Shown here piece by piece: positions 1 through 11,138 of a stretch of 64,000 bases of DNA. Where the stretch lies: NCBI GenBank assembly GCA_030765045.1, contig CM060961.1, positions 140,162,038-140,226,037 on the forward strand, read 5' to 3'. A model generated the notes under the pieces. That model was not told where the DNA came from, made no database searches, and saw only the letters and a program-made list of their open reading frames with translations. The translations under genes were made by a program, and so were the position numbers. This DNA is from Tenodera sinensis (taxonomy: Eukaryota; Arthropoda; Insecta; Mantodea; Mantidae). How positions within the stretch are numbered: position 1 is the first letter of the stretch; every line of letters starts with the position of its first letter.

Positions 1-1780
1 ATTAGATAGTTAGAGGCACACCTCCATGTACTTTGTCTGTCTTTCGTTTAGGCGTATACCCACTTCCTGTGCTTCTTTTCTAACGTTGTAAAAGCTCAAC
101 TCTCTTGGGATTCCACATATGAGATTCAATCATCTGCATATGCCAAGATTTGTATTGATTTATATGATATAGTGCCCCTTTTCGTTACACCAGTCTCCCG
201 ATGTGATATAAATGATTGATACAATCCCACACAATTTAACATTACGTTTTAAATTCGTCCATGACATTTTATTAATTTATTTCTATTTATGCTGTTGCAT
301 ACGGCATTGAAACCTATGAATTGATGATGTGCTCTTATCTTATACAGTACGTATACGAGCATCAGTAGAGGCAAGTCATTCCTTGAATAGATGTGTTCTC
401 TATATTTGAATGCACACCAGATAAAAGGGATTGCATTATGGAAGCATCTCTCAAATGAAAACTCAAAGAAATAGGGCTAATACAATGGAAGTAGCCGTGT
501 ATATTGTTCCGCAGAGTATAACTAGATGGGAGTCGCAAACACGAGAAAATCAGCTGGTTCTAGGAAATGTTGTATGTAAGGTTGTGGCCTTGCGGTTCAG
601 TAGAAAGCAAGCTTAGTTTGCAGGAGTGTTCATGATAATATTTCTCAAAGGACAACTTTACGAGAATGCAGGCAAGCTCTGCAAAGAGATAATAACGCAT
701 GGCATGACAGCGGCAGATAACTTCATAGGACGACAGTAAACACCAAAGGACCTATCTATGTTTTCTGCAGAAAAGAGTGGTTCCGATGGAAAGTTGAAAG
801 TGGATTTCTGTGCTGGGATCGTTAGTTTGAAACTCATTCATACTATCGTTCCATACCAGCGGTAATTAGTGAACTAATCACTCAAAGTATGCTGTGAACT
901 GAACGTTAAGTTTTAATGCAGTGGTAATTTACACATAAAGCAGACTAATTAAATGCATGCGGGTTCCTTAAAACAGCCGTATGGTTAATAAGGACTATTG
1001 AAAAATGTCTTTCAGAGAACATTCACATTTTAGCCTCTATTATCGTAAGTTGAATAGTATCTATATTCTAAGGTGACTGGTATAACATTTTCGGCTTGTC
1101 CATTGTGATACGCTACAAAAAGGGAAGGTCAAGAATTCAGATTCAACTAGCCAGATGTCTGGGACTAGAAAAGGAAGGTTATATGATTAATAAGATTATA
1201 TGTAATAACTATTACATACTTATTATGATTCATTTTCTCCCTTAACTGGAGGAGGAAGAACTAATTTTATTACCGCAGAGATCTCACCTGATTTCATTTC
1301 TCGTTGACACACCTATCTTAAGGGCCCCTAAAAAGAGATCGCAAGATGTTTCTCTTCAGTTCCGTGCATGTGCAATGCATTCGGAGCTACATTCGAGAGC
1401 GACCAATGGTCAATTATTATTATCATTATAAAACCTCAATGTCACAACATTATGTGAAATACAACTACAGTTGATGCCAGCAATGGTATAGATTTAGTGT
1501 GCTACATAAACCAAAGGTTTCAAGAGTATACCCCAAAAATAGCTGTTTTTATCTATGAATCATTCTGGATTAATACACATAACTTAATGAGTGAATTCAA
1601 ATACACTGTGACGCGAGCCGTTAAGCACAACAAAGGACAGTCGCTACATACCAGATCGACGAGCGCTCACAGCCAAGCTTCTCCACGCCGCTCAGGCAAG
1701 CATACACATGTCTAACAACAATCAAACGAGGACACAAGGGTTTCAGAGCGGCCAAGTGTCATCATGTGGCCGGCATGTTT
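1..1780. other. No recognised feature
   Basis: AT-rich sequence with only short chance ORFs. I looked for transposase or reverse-transcriptase motifs, inverted ends and tRNA boxes and found none I would defend. Confidence 0.4.
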
Positions 1781-1890
1781 GTGAAAATCGAGAAAGATTA
1801 TGACGCCATCCCTGCTCCATAAGGAGGTGAGGAAACAGCAGGGAGGGAGACATAGACATGAGTCGATCAGTGTGTCAGCGAATGCGAGGC

Positions 1891-1966
<76 letters not shown>

Positions 1967-2300
1967 ATACTGTCGTGAAAGGTACATCGCGTCGAAGTAA
2001 AGAAGTTTTAACGAGCGCCGAGTACTTGTATCATCGGAGTTAGTGTGTGAGAGACAGAGAAAGTGAAGAAAGGCAGTGAAAGGCAAGTCAAGTCTACGAG
2101 AAGAAAACACTTGGGAGTTGTAATGTCACCGTTTTTGTGCAAAAGTGTGGAAAAGAAATAAAGCGATAAAAAGTAACTGGAGTGGATTTTATAATTTTGT
2201 CACCATGGTGTCAGAAGTGGGATTTATCGAAATGCCGTTGTCACTAGGGCTGTCTAAACAGTAGAAGTTGCCAAAATGACATTTTTAGTTTCTTCATAAA
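1781..2300 (+). mobile_element. Gypsy-type LTR 3' end with primer binding site (relic)
   Basis: The stretch has the layout of the R-U5 part of a long terminal repeat followed by a primer binding site. There is a polyadenylation signal AATAAA at 2157-2162, then a U5-like tract ending near TTTTGTCACCA, then the 18-nt motif TGGTGTCAGAAGTGGGAT at 2206-2223. That motif is the complement of a tRNA 3' end including CCA; by acceptor-stem sequence the primer is probably tRNA-Leu (inference). A related arrangement lies at 23,530-23,960, which supports a shared family. The 5' end of the LTR was not located, and no gag or pol reading frame follows, so this is a solo or truncated copy. A GT microsatellite sits in the upstream part. 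Confidence 0.5.
1893..1966. repeat. (GT)n microsatellite
   Basis: Almost uninterrupted GT dinucleotides of about 33 units with one GG interruption near the 3' end. It lies inside or just before the LTR-like relic. The apparent peptides of alternating Cys-Val or Thr-His in this stretch are translation artefacts. Confidence 0.97.
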
Positions 2301-3213
2301 TTCTACTTTTATTTGAGTTTGTTTTCTCCAACATCGTTTTTAAAGGTTTTAGTATAAAGCACATTTTCAGGCAAAAATTACTCAAAAACCACTCAAGCTA
2401 GTCAAGTCACTATTGTGAAACTATTCTGAAGAATTTCTGTGGATCTACTTTGGTGTAAATAAAAAGTTTGAATACTGCTAACAAACTTTATTAAAGGATA
2501 GAATAATTGAGAAAAAATAGCACTTTCTTTCATAAACAAACTTATTGTATTAAAATATAACAGTGAACTTGTAAGGCATGGATCCACAACCTGTAAGTAG
2601 TGCAGTCTGAATTTTAAATATAGTTTAGTTAATTATGGAACCCTCTCGCGGTCTTTCTCTTTTCCGCTCTTACTGCACCATCTAGGAGGGCCTTCAAACC
2701 GTCAATTCGCACTTGAAGATACATTGGCGCGTTGTCTCACTATTCTTGCTCTGTCAGGTGCCTCTGTTGTTATAGTAAACTTGGTGAGTCACTTACCAGT
2801 AGAAAAACGTCTGTTTATTTGCCAAGTTTACTTTAAACAAGAAACTGTTCTCTGTGTGCGCAGCGAGCTCTTGAAAGGTTTCCATACTCCGTACCACTCG
2901 TGTGAGAAAGAGAGAGAGAGAAACAGAAATAGAAATACTTTAAAAGAATATCAGTTTTAACAAATAATGAAATCTGCAAGTTTAGAGCGATCACCTCATA
3001 AATCGCTTAACAAATAGGCACCTCCGTCTTCTGTGAGAAGTGCTGCACCTCTGTTAAAACTGAAACTATCGCTATACACGAGTGCAAGCGTTCAAATAAA
3101 ACTATCCCAAGGTGAGTGAATTACTGCAATTAGTTTTTGCTGGTCACGCATTAGTTATTGAAACTTTTAAACGAGAGGTCAGATGCGAGTCAGTCACTCA
3201 GCTTTACGGGAGC
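2301..3213. other. No recognised feature
   Basis: AT-rich filler with a short GA-rich run near 2,904-2,925. No coding or inverted-repeat structure was recognised before the hAT element starts. Confidence 0.35.
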
Positions 3214-3221
3214 ACTGGCAC

Positions 3222-4125
3222 CAGGGTTGCCAACTCGTACGATAATTTTAATGTTTGTACGATGGCTGTCAACCCGTACGATAATTATGGGGGTGTACGA
3301 TAATTCCAATGTATGATAGTTCGATATCGGCGAAATATAATTTTCACTGGTTTGTCACTCCAGCGAAGTGAAACTAATTACAAATAACACCCCTTTTGTT
3401 CTCATTGTCTGTCTGCACCCTGTCTGTCCTCATTGTCTGTCTCTTCTAAGCCTGCTACCTTTTATCCTCTTATTGTCCGTGTGCCCAGGTCTGATAATTT
3501 CAATGAAGGAGGCACTGCTCAGAAAATTGACGATCAATGTAGAAAACTCGGAATACGTGACATTCCGTGTGAAATAAAGAACCTGGCAGTTTCTGGAGTG
3601 CTGTTAAACACATATATCACCTTGGTGGAAATACTGATTTCAAAGAACTAGCGGCCTTTGCATTGTCAGTGGTTTCCTTGCCCTACAGAAGCACTTCTTG
3701 TGAAAGGGTTTTGTTTAATAAAAACCAAAGTTAGAAACAGATTCGCACTAGATACGGTAAATGAAGTCATTTTGCCGTCTCAACTTATGAAAGAACGTGG
3801 TAGATCTTAAAATCTGCAAGCCACTGAGATGTTAAGGTTAATCTCAACAACAAATTTGTGCAATGCTGCAACGGTTGAGGAAGCTGAACTTTCAGATGAA
3901 CAGTGCGAGAAACATGAGTACTAAAGTTGTAATATTTGTTGAGGTCATCAATCTTGTAAGTGGATATAATAAACATCATTAATCTGATATTTTCATAAGT
4001 ATTATAACGATATTTTTATTGTTGTAGCGTTTGGTTTATGATGCATGATACGATACTTTTGAATCCAAATCTATAATTTTGAGTGGCGAGTACGATAATT
4101 TTACTTTTAAATGTTGGTAACCCTG
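3222..4125 (+). mobile_element. 904-bp non-autonomous hAT transposon with 8-bp TSD
   Basis: The element begins CAGGGTTGCCAAC and ends GTTGGTAACCCTG, which is a hAT-type terminal inverted repeat with one mismatch in 13 bases. It is flanked on both sides by the identical octamer ACTGGCAC (3214-3221 and 4126-4133), the 8-bp target duplication expected of hAT transposition. Inside the ends the motif TACGATAATT recurs (twice near the left end, once near the right), a candidate subterminal transposase-binding repeat. The interior contains only the decayed C-terminal part of a transposase, so the copy must have been moved by protein made elsewhere, or is an internally deleted, mutated copy of an autonomous element. 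Confidence 0.92.
3490..3925 (+). pseudogene. hAT transposase C-terminal (dimerisation) domain, decayed
   Basis: Reading across frames gives segments typical of the hAT C-terminal dimerisation domain: a stretch around QCRKLGIRDIPCEIKNL, then LAAFALSVVSLPYRSTSCERV, then recognisable pieces of the following helix region ending near ATVEEAELSDEQCEKHEY and a stop. The family signature is the alternation of a helix, the SLPYSS-SCERVFS-like core and an N-K-R-x-R-x-x-L-like tail. At least two frameshifts separate the segments and no DNA-binding BED finger or catalytic first half is present, so no active enzyme is encoded. It sits wholly within the hAT element whose ends were found, consistent with being that element's own remnant gene. 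The similarity judgement is from memory of the family, without an alignment. Confidence 0.7.
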
Positions 4126-4271
4126 ACTGGCACACAGAGGCAGATGTTGTGTACGTTGCTCTCATATTTCTGATGATGTCGTACATAACAAATTATCACA
4201 CTTCCAGTGATGTCAGCCATATATATTACATTTATGAATCTCTGAAACTGTTTATGCTTAATTTGCTTATA

Positions 4272-4633
4272 CAGGATGGAAGTGAAATGATCCGCCAGAC
4301 TTTAACAGCAAATTTTTCATGTTGTGAATAACAAGAAAGTCTAATACCAAAATGTTGAAAAGTTTCTGGTTTTCCAGAAAAAAAATATTTTTATCAAAAA
4401 TATTAGCATCACCTGGCTGAATTATTATGGACTGAAAGTTCTTGATTTATGACTATATTCATAGAAAGTTGAATAAACGACTTTTTCCTTTGGCGTATTT
4501 CAATAGATTCAACGGCTTTGGTGTAAATTAAATTTTAAAAACCCACAATTTATTGCAACAAAAAGGCTTTCTTGTTATTCACAACATGAGAAATTTGCTG
4601 TTAGGTCTGACGGATCATTTCACTTCCACCCTG
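4272..4633. mobile_element. 362-bp MITE with ~70-bp inverted repeats
   Basis: About 70 bases at the left end (starting CAGGATGGAAGTGAAATGAT) reappear inverted at the right end (ending ATCATTTCACTTCCACCCTG) with only a few mismatches, including the shared inner motif TTGTGAATAACAAGAAAG. Both ends are bordered by TATA, which fits a TA target duplication. The interior (~220 bp) is AT-rich and codes for nothing. The CAGGGTGG-type terminus with TA target suggests mobilisation by a Tc1/mariner-type transposase, but the parent element is not visible here. Confidence 0.88.
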
Positions 4634-4849
4634 TATATATCTTATATTCCCGGCATTTCACCCTCGTCTTAGTCGTCTGACTCGCAGCCGTTTTCATTAT
4701 TTCTCCTTAAATCACTGGCAGCGTTGTACAGCGGTACCACACAAAACTTTGTGGTTATCTCTACTCTGTGTACTCTTCGAAACATAACATACGGAGGCAG
4801 AGTTGCTCCTTGTCACAACAGTTTACCTGTTCATTAAAGCTAGTCTAGC

Positions 4850-5300
4850 ACACCGTGCTTCTGCTGAAGGACATTCGTCTAGGAAGACTGAGCAGCTTAT
4901 TCTATCATGCAAAGTGATTTCATTGATCCACAATATTTGTTTTTCTCAGATGAAACTTAATTCCACCTAAACACTGGTACTCCAACAGTCGATATTGGGC
5001 TTCAGGAAACCTGTGTTGTATAAAACGCTTCACAGTGAGCTAAGCATAGAAATGTGGTGTGCAATTAGGGCCAGATCAATAATAAATACAATTTCTTTAA
5101 TGAAACAATTAGTGCAGAGCAATATCATAACTCATTCTGGGGCCATTTTTGATCACTTGATAGAAGAAAAAATCTCGTTTGGTTCCAACAAGATTCTGCA
5201 ACACCACGCACGGCTACCGTATAATTAAATGAAATAAGAGAGCTGTTTCATGACAGAATAAAATGCACCCTCGTTTCCCCCGACCTATTTTAATGGGCCT
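4850..5300 (+). pseudogene. Mariner/Tc1-type transposase relic
   Basis: Translated segments resemble the catalytic half of an insect IS630-Tc1-mariner transposase. A segment with LFFSDET matches the first catalytic-Asp motif (FSDEA-like), followed by a stop. Next come MWCAIRARSIIN (the VWCAISARRIIGP-like strand), then a segment where QQDNATAHTA would be expected but ILQHHARLPYN is seen, then RELFHDR and SPDLF (compare REIF-DR and RSPDL-P). The second catalytic Asp is lost. Several stops and frameshifts show long-dead sequence. No inverted ends were found around it. It is AT-rich like its surroundings until about 5,260, where a GC-rich patch begins. Confidence 0.6.
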
Positions 5301-6470
5301 CTGCCGGCACTGTTTCCCCGGCGACTCTTGGTTCCCTCGCGCAGCGGAGAGGGCCCTGAGTGGGTTGCCGTATAATATAATGACCTATAATTTGAGAAAA
5401 TGGGTCATAAATTTAGTAAATATAACAGTGGGATCATATGAAGAGAATGAATGAAGAGAGAATGCCCTATACACACATAGGATCCTACACAACACGAATT
5501 TAGTAATATGAACGTTTGGGACCATGTCTCAGTTTCTTATCGTCTTACGGGGTCTCGCAAGGGACGAGGCGTAACTTTTGACCAATGAATGCTGATAGCT
5601 TTGCAATACAGGGAAAGAAGCGTGGCGCTGTAACGAGAGCAAGAAAAGGAGGTGGAGAGGGAAGACTAGATACATCTAACCTCGTAGAAAAACACATTTT
5701 AATTTTCTTTCAATTTGTCTCCATATGATCAATGCCTATTATGCAAAAGTTTGAAAATGTTTGAAATAAGCAGCATTTATGGGATAAACAATTCTGCATC
5801 AAATTTATAAAATTCAAGCTTTCGACCAATTGAGTCCCCATGGTCTTCATCAGGAACAAATGCCTGGGTAAAACCATACTGGTGTATATACACAAAGTGG
5901 GCGGAGCCAGGTATATCTTATGCGGCCCCAGATCGTGAAGGCCGCATAACTGGCCGAGAGGGCTCTGGACGCTGACCACGTCCCATCCTCCAGTATTGCA
6001 CCCCTCATGATGCCTGTAGCGGGCAGAGGTGGGGGACGCAGCGGCCGGGTGGCAAGCCTTGGCCCTTCATTGGCTGTTGCGCTGGCGATTAGCTTATACG
6101 TATATATGGGATATCTAGGAAATGTTAACGGTTGGAGTTATGCTATGTGTAAGTTTATAATCATCGATACCAATGGAGGATCGATCAGTTTATCCTTCTA
6201 CACACTTGGATTCGAATAACGGGTGGACTGAGATCTCTTGTGTTGATGATTCAAACGCAATGGTGAACAGATTTTGGAGATGAGTTTATTATTAAATGCA
6301 TAATATTTGTGGCTTCTTTAAACCACGTAGAATGAATTACTAGGTTATAATTCATTTTGCAGGAGTAGTCGAAGTATGTGAGTTTTATGTATCAAAGTCT
6401 GCTTTAGGACCCTCAAATTTTCAAATAAAAATACATTAGCTATGGAAAATTGTAGTAAATCATATAGTCA
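5301..6470. other. Unclassified region with retroelement-like GC-rich patches
   Basis: No gene is supported. A GC-rich patch lies at 5,270-5,370 and another at 5,900-6,080. Between them (5,780-5,870, minus strand) is a CTGATGAAGACC...GGTCGAAAGC motif of the sort found near the ends of some retroelements; it is listed separately. The rest is AT-rich filler up to the start of the first R850 copy. Confidence 0.3.
5820..5853 (-). other. Hammerhead-ribozyme-like core motif (incomplete)
   Basis: On the minus strand CTGATGA is followed, after a 4-bp stem (GACC/GGTC, preceded by one extra A) and a loop, by GAAA. This order (CUGAUGA, stem II, GAAA) is the hammerhead core; such ribozymes are known in Penelope-like elements and other retroelements. 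I could not find the partner strands for stems I and III or a cleavage-site triplet nearby, so this may be only a look-alike. Confidence 0.25.
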
Positions 6471-6472
6471 CG

Positions 6473-7918
6473 AGTATTTAGAAAAAAGTCCGTGTGTGTC
6501 TTTGTGTGTATCTGTGAACAGCATAATTCAAAAACGAAAAGTCGGTTGAATACGAAGCTTGATATTGAAGTTCGCATTTCTAGAGATGTGACACACAGAC
6601 TTTCAAAAAATTCCCCCACCACAGACCATTCCGTACATAGAACATTTTTGGAAACTTTCTATTTTCTGAAAAAAATGTCTAACTATTCTGGTTAAAATGC
6701 CAAATGTTTAAGACATTTTCATGACAAATGAAATGTATATCTTGAATTTATTGAGAAAGTCCTAAGAAACCAGTTTCTTTCTGGATGACGTTTACACAAC
6801 TGGTAAACTATAAGAGATTGACAAAATCTTATTGCACAAGTAATGTGATCTTCTGTAAATACAATTAAGGGGCACTGGGAGTGAAATTTTGGTCAAAATT
6901 GTCAAAAAGTCGAAAATTGGTTTTTACATTAAAATGTTGCTGGAACTCCTGTGCATATGGACCAGCTAACAGTTATCATATCCCCCACTCCATGTGGTCA
7001 TTACGGCCCTTTCAAATACTGCTCTTCCTTACACAGCTTGTTCCTACATAAAAGCCTGTTTTTCTCAAAACTACATTTCTGCATATTCCAAAGTAGGCCG
7101 CGCCTGAGTTTTACTTCAAATTTAATGAAAAATTCCAAAAGTATTCATAAATAGCAGCTAAACAAATCTATGATTCAATTTTTATATTATCATGAACATA
7201 AATTTCAAAAACAATTTTTTGTATGAAAAAATCAATACTTTTTAAGATTAAATTTTCTTTGTTATTAAAAAAATATGTACGGCACAATCAGCAAACGTAT
7301 TTGAAATATCCCTTCACACAATTGTTACCCATGTTTTAGGGTACCAGTTCTGCCAATATAAACCAATTTTGAAAAGTCAGTAGACGCGTGTCACATTTTG
7401 AAAATGTACCTATTAAATTCATAAAATAATTTATGTATCATAAACGAATTATCAAATTTTAATGAAATTTGATGTACATCCTATTCATATATAAATACAA
7501 ACACACTAAAAATTTAAAAAAAAAATCTATCCAGAATTGTGGAACTTTCAAATTTCACTTCCACTGCCCCTTATATCAAATTTTATAGTGAATAATTTCC
7601 AAGATATTAGTTGTTATTTGTCTGAATTCTCCAATACTTACAGTTATGAAACAGGAGGTCGTTTTTCGTGATCTTGTGACTGGACATGCAAAGAGAGTGA
7701 ATGCCGAAGCCCTCACATAGCGACCAGTTCGTAAAAGATTTGACCACCACTTAAACTTATGGTATTGTTATATTCCAATTGTACCTATAAGGAATTATAT
7801 GATAACACCATTTCTACAAACACCTATCTCGATTAACTAGAAATAAATACATAAAAGGTGATTTAGAGATAGATTGCACAACAGTGAGTAGAGAAGGCCT
7901 TGTGAGTGCATACGTCAG
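6473..7918 (+). repeat. R850 dispersed repeat, copy A (split)
   Basis: R850 is a family defined here by comparison within the window: about 0.85 kb, non-coding, with at least ten copies on both strands. Its landmarks in order are a terminal hairpin, a microsatellite position, CTCAAAAACGAAAAGTCGG, a TTTGATTTTCTTGAAAATGG block, a GACAAATGAAATGTATATCT block, a CATTTCGGAGATAT block and an end like AGTCATGTGAGTGCAACACA. Copy A lacks the terminal hairpin, starting just before the microsatellite. It is interrupted at 6,868-7,571 by a TIR element and resumes with the expected next block, ending near GAGTGCATACGTCAG. Confidence 0.75.
6868..7571. mobile_element. 704-bp TIR element inserted in R850 copy A
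   Basis: The ends AGGGGCACTGGGAGTGAAAT and ATTTCACTTCCACTGCCCCT are inverted copies (two mismatches in the first 20 bases) and each is bordered by TA. The flanking R850 sequence reads through when the element and one TA are removed, which confirms the insertion boundaries. The interior is AT-rich with no transposase, so it is a non-autonomous DNA element of TA-inserting type. Confidence 0.85.
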
Positions 7919-9779
7919 ACCTTTTCCGCTATGTCCACTTTTTGTTTTCATACTGTGGTTCCGAAAAATAGGTGCGAAATAGAAATATATCATATGGCAG
8001 CCTTGCATAAATCTATTCTATTCTTTCTTTTGATAGACAAGACAGTTTAAGCTTGGCATCAGTTGTGTCGCAGTCGCTAACATCTAAATCCGATAACACA
8101 CTTGCATTAGGAAGCTCGAGAAGTCGCATTATCGAGCTACCGTGCTATTATCGGCGACATCGATACTTCCAGAAGATGTGGTATCCATTGTGGAAAACGA
8201 CGTTTAACGGGGCTCTATAGACCAAGCACAGCTAAAAGCTTCTCGCCTGCAAGAACCACTTGACAGCAATGTTCTCACCTACACGGTGTTCATTTTTATT
8301 TGTGCCTTCGCTTTACAGTTTCTGTCACACTGAAGCTGCAATTCCGCTTCGCGCCTCCTAGCGATGTGTAATTGTGGTATTTCTATCAACATCGGCAACT
8401 GAATCCATGGTTAGTGTCAGGAACGCTTTTTAGAGAGCTTTTCATTTGGAGCTGTTTCCTTGTGAGTGTTTGCAGAATTTATACGACTATACCATGAGAG
8501 TGTCCATTGATATGGAAACAGGTCTTCAGTGCTTTGAGTACGATGCAGCATTTTGTTGCTAGTAGGGAGCAATATGAAGCTAACAATACAGCACTCTCTC
8601 GACTTATTGGGATACTATTTTTGAACCTGAACCTTATTGTTGAATGAAGAGGGATATTAGTGCGATGTAAACCGCTCCCCTAGGACATGTACGGGAATAT
8701 AGAAAACGATACCTCGCAAAGAGCTGCCCAAGCAAGAGTAATTTAATTCCTTATTTACAAAACATGTCTCAGTGTGGGAGAAGTTCAAATTCTTAATATA
8801 AGACACTCCCTTCTAAGCAGTACTGAATATCTTTTTCATGTGTGGTTCTGTTTTTACCTAAGGAAATCTAATCCATTGGTTATTCTATGTAACGCATAAT
8901 CATTGCAATCTGAAACAATTATGTACACAAAGAAATATTTAAATCAAGCATTGAATATTATTCTTTTGTTAATTGTTACATTATTAATTTGTAGATAATG
9001 TTAATTATTGTCAATGTCAACATTCCAATTATGTTTATGTAATTGGTAATTTGTGCTAAAAGTTTTATAATGTAAATCAACGTTAATTTCTTAGCAAGTC
9101 CGAGATAATTATGGGATTGAATATTATACGTGAAATATGACGTCATCATGAAGTCGTCATGAAAAGACATTGTTAAGCAAGACAATATCCTAACGATATT
9201 GTCTTGTTAACGGATGAAATAATTTTCCAAACTCTTCTTGTGTCGAATTATTCAAGTAGAACGGACGTCTTTTCTCGGCAAGAGTTTGAATTGTGTAATT
9301 GAAACTGTTGCATCAACGTAGTCAACGTGAATGACGTCCCGAGAAGTTCTAAAACAAATACCTTCGGAGGTGCCAAAGGAATAAGAGATTGTAATAATTC
9401 ATAAGGGTGCGAATGAATATTAATAAATTAAAATGGAGTTCAGTGGATGCTTTATTCTGTAACTGCGACCCGAGATAGTAAAGGAATTTTCATTGGCTTA
9501 CCGACTGATCACCATGATACCAAGGCATACAAAAATATCTTGCAGCAAAGCGATGTAAGACGACGTCAAAATAATTACTAAGAATTGTCACAAAAAACCG
9601 CACCAAATCTCCCAGTACTTTACAACATTAAACATGTATAAACCTTTCCCCAGGCCACTGCCCATGCATGTTCTTTACTTCTTAATTTTGCTGTCAGGAA
9701 ATCTCTTGCATTAAACCTACGGAACAAAGTGCATTTGCGCGCACTATACGACGCTCCGTGAACGGTTAGCGTAGCGCTG
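7919..9779. other. No recognised feature
   Basis: About 1.9 kb of AT-rich DNA without supported coding potential, inverted ends or known repeat landmarks. A short inverted pair around GACAATATCGTTAGGATATTGTC occurs near 9,181-9,205. Confidence 0.35.
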
Positions 9780-9785
9780 TCTTCT

Positions 9786-10263
9786 TCAACTTCTTCCAAC
9801 TAAGAGCTCCCCAAATTGCACAAACTGGACCTGCACAAGCACAAACTGTGCAAACTGCACCAGCCACCAGCGTGGAGGAGAGAGTAGCTCCACCTCCACA
9901 CCCCTCTCACGAAAAGCGAGAAAGGAAAGAAAGAAAGGCTGAAAGACAGCGGTCAGCTCTATTTGAGCAAATGATGCAGTGACCATAACTGCCGAGGTAC
10001 CCACCCCGGCCCCAACCCAAAATGCCCAAACGGCACGCAGCACTCCGAAGGCCCCGTTGGCCCCACTCGGAGGTGCTATATCCTCGGCAGACCTCGAGGA
10101 ATTCAGGACCCTGTCCAACTAGTTCGGGGACATGATTAAATGGACGCTTCCCATTTTGAGGAGGTGTATGCAGACCATAACGGACGACAATGTTGGTGTC
10201 CTACAAAAACACCAAATCCTGCTGCAAACATTAGAGCAGCTGTTCCCTAAATCCTCCCAGTAA
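9786..10263 (+). pseudogene. ORF1 (Gag-like) C-terminal remnant
   Basis: Two overlapping frames give a Pro/Ala/Gln-rich, basic stretch (VEERVAPPPHPSHEKRERKE) followed by a C-terminal tail ending in LLQTLEQLFPKSSQ and a TAA stop. The same layout, a low-complexity basic linker and then a short helical tail, ends ORF1 of the minus-strand relative at 59.8 kb (there LLTSVLQNTQNG). One frameshift near 9,980 and one in-frame TAG near 10,120 break it; the zinc-knuckle part is missing because the element is truncated. The TAA stop overlaps the ATG of the next ORF as TAATG, an arrangement that permits termination-coupled reinitiation. Confidence 0.7.
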
Positions 10264-11138
10264 TGGCCTACCGTGTTGTGCGTAGACCGTTACGCGCCGC
10301 TTTCTGGAATGCTAATGGCGTAAGGGAACAACGTCCAGGCGTTCTAGAATTTGTACAATCCTACGGGATCGACATCCTCTTGTTGACCGAGACACACCTG
10401 CATGCTGGTATAAACTTCTCGCTGCCTAGTTACGTCGCCCATCGGTCTGATCGGGTCGGCCGACAGGGCGGTGGTACAGCTATCTTCATCAAAGGCATCA
10501 TCACTCTTACACCTTTTCCTCTTCCTGCCCTTCAACACGTGGAGGCTACTGCCATTAGACTTGCCATTGGTGGTGTGGACACATTGTTGATTGCGGCTTA
10601 TGACCCTCAAGATCATCGCTTCTATGAAGCAGATTATACCACTCTCCTAAACCTACACCCAGTAGTCTGCATCGCTGGAGATCTCAACGCGAAGCATGGG
10701 CTCTGGTATAGTCGCACTAGCAACCAGAGGGGGCGTGGGCTCTACCACCTCATCAGCGGAGACCCAAACCTCGTCGCGCACGGGCTGAGAGGTCCAACAT
10801 TTAATCCGGCCCGCGGCAGGCCTGACGTCTTTGACATCATGATCACCAAGAACATGCCATTGCACTTTGACCTCTCGGCAGTAAATGAGCTGGATTCTGA
10901 CCACGGCCCTGTCGTGGTGGATTCCACAGTAGCCATGCCAGCTCTGCTAAACTTAGACTGGACACTTGAGACCGACTGGGATGCAGCAGTCCTAGAACTT
11001 AACCTTTCCGTCAACCCTCGACTACGCATCGATGATATCGAAGCGTTGGAAGAGGCAGCATTGGATTTTTCCCACCAGATCCTAAATGCGGTACGCGCAC
11101 ATACCCACCGCATTTCCACCAACACCCCCAGACCCTAG
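10263..11138 (+). pseudogene. ORF2 endonuclease domain (291 codons, then a stop)
   Basis: This is the N-terminal exonuclease-endonuclease-phosphatase domain of a Jockey-group ORF2, which nicks target DNA to prime reverse transcription. Visible motifs are AFWNANGV near residue 18 (metal-binding Asn), LLLTETH near 40-46 (catalytic Glu), a GGGTAIF block, AGDLNAKH near 138-145 and SDHGPV near 213-218 (the terminal Ser-Asp-His). The start is the ATG overlapping the ORF1 stop, with MAYRVVRRPLR preceding the domain. All expected catalytic residues are present, but the frame ends at a TAG just past the domain, where the linker should run on into the RT, so the full polyprotein cannot be made from this copy. 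Confidence 0.85.

Noticed and set aside
1712..2110. His-Thr and Cys-Val repeat peptides (also near 23.0, 53.5, 54.7 and 62.9 kb)
   Set aside because: Produced by CA/GT dinucleotide repeats; no conserved sequence around them.
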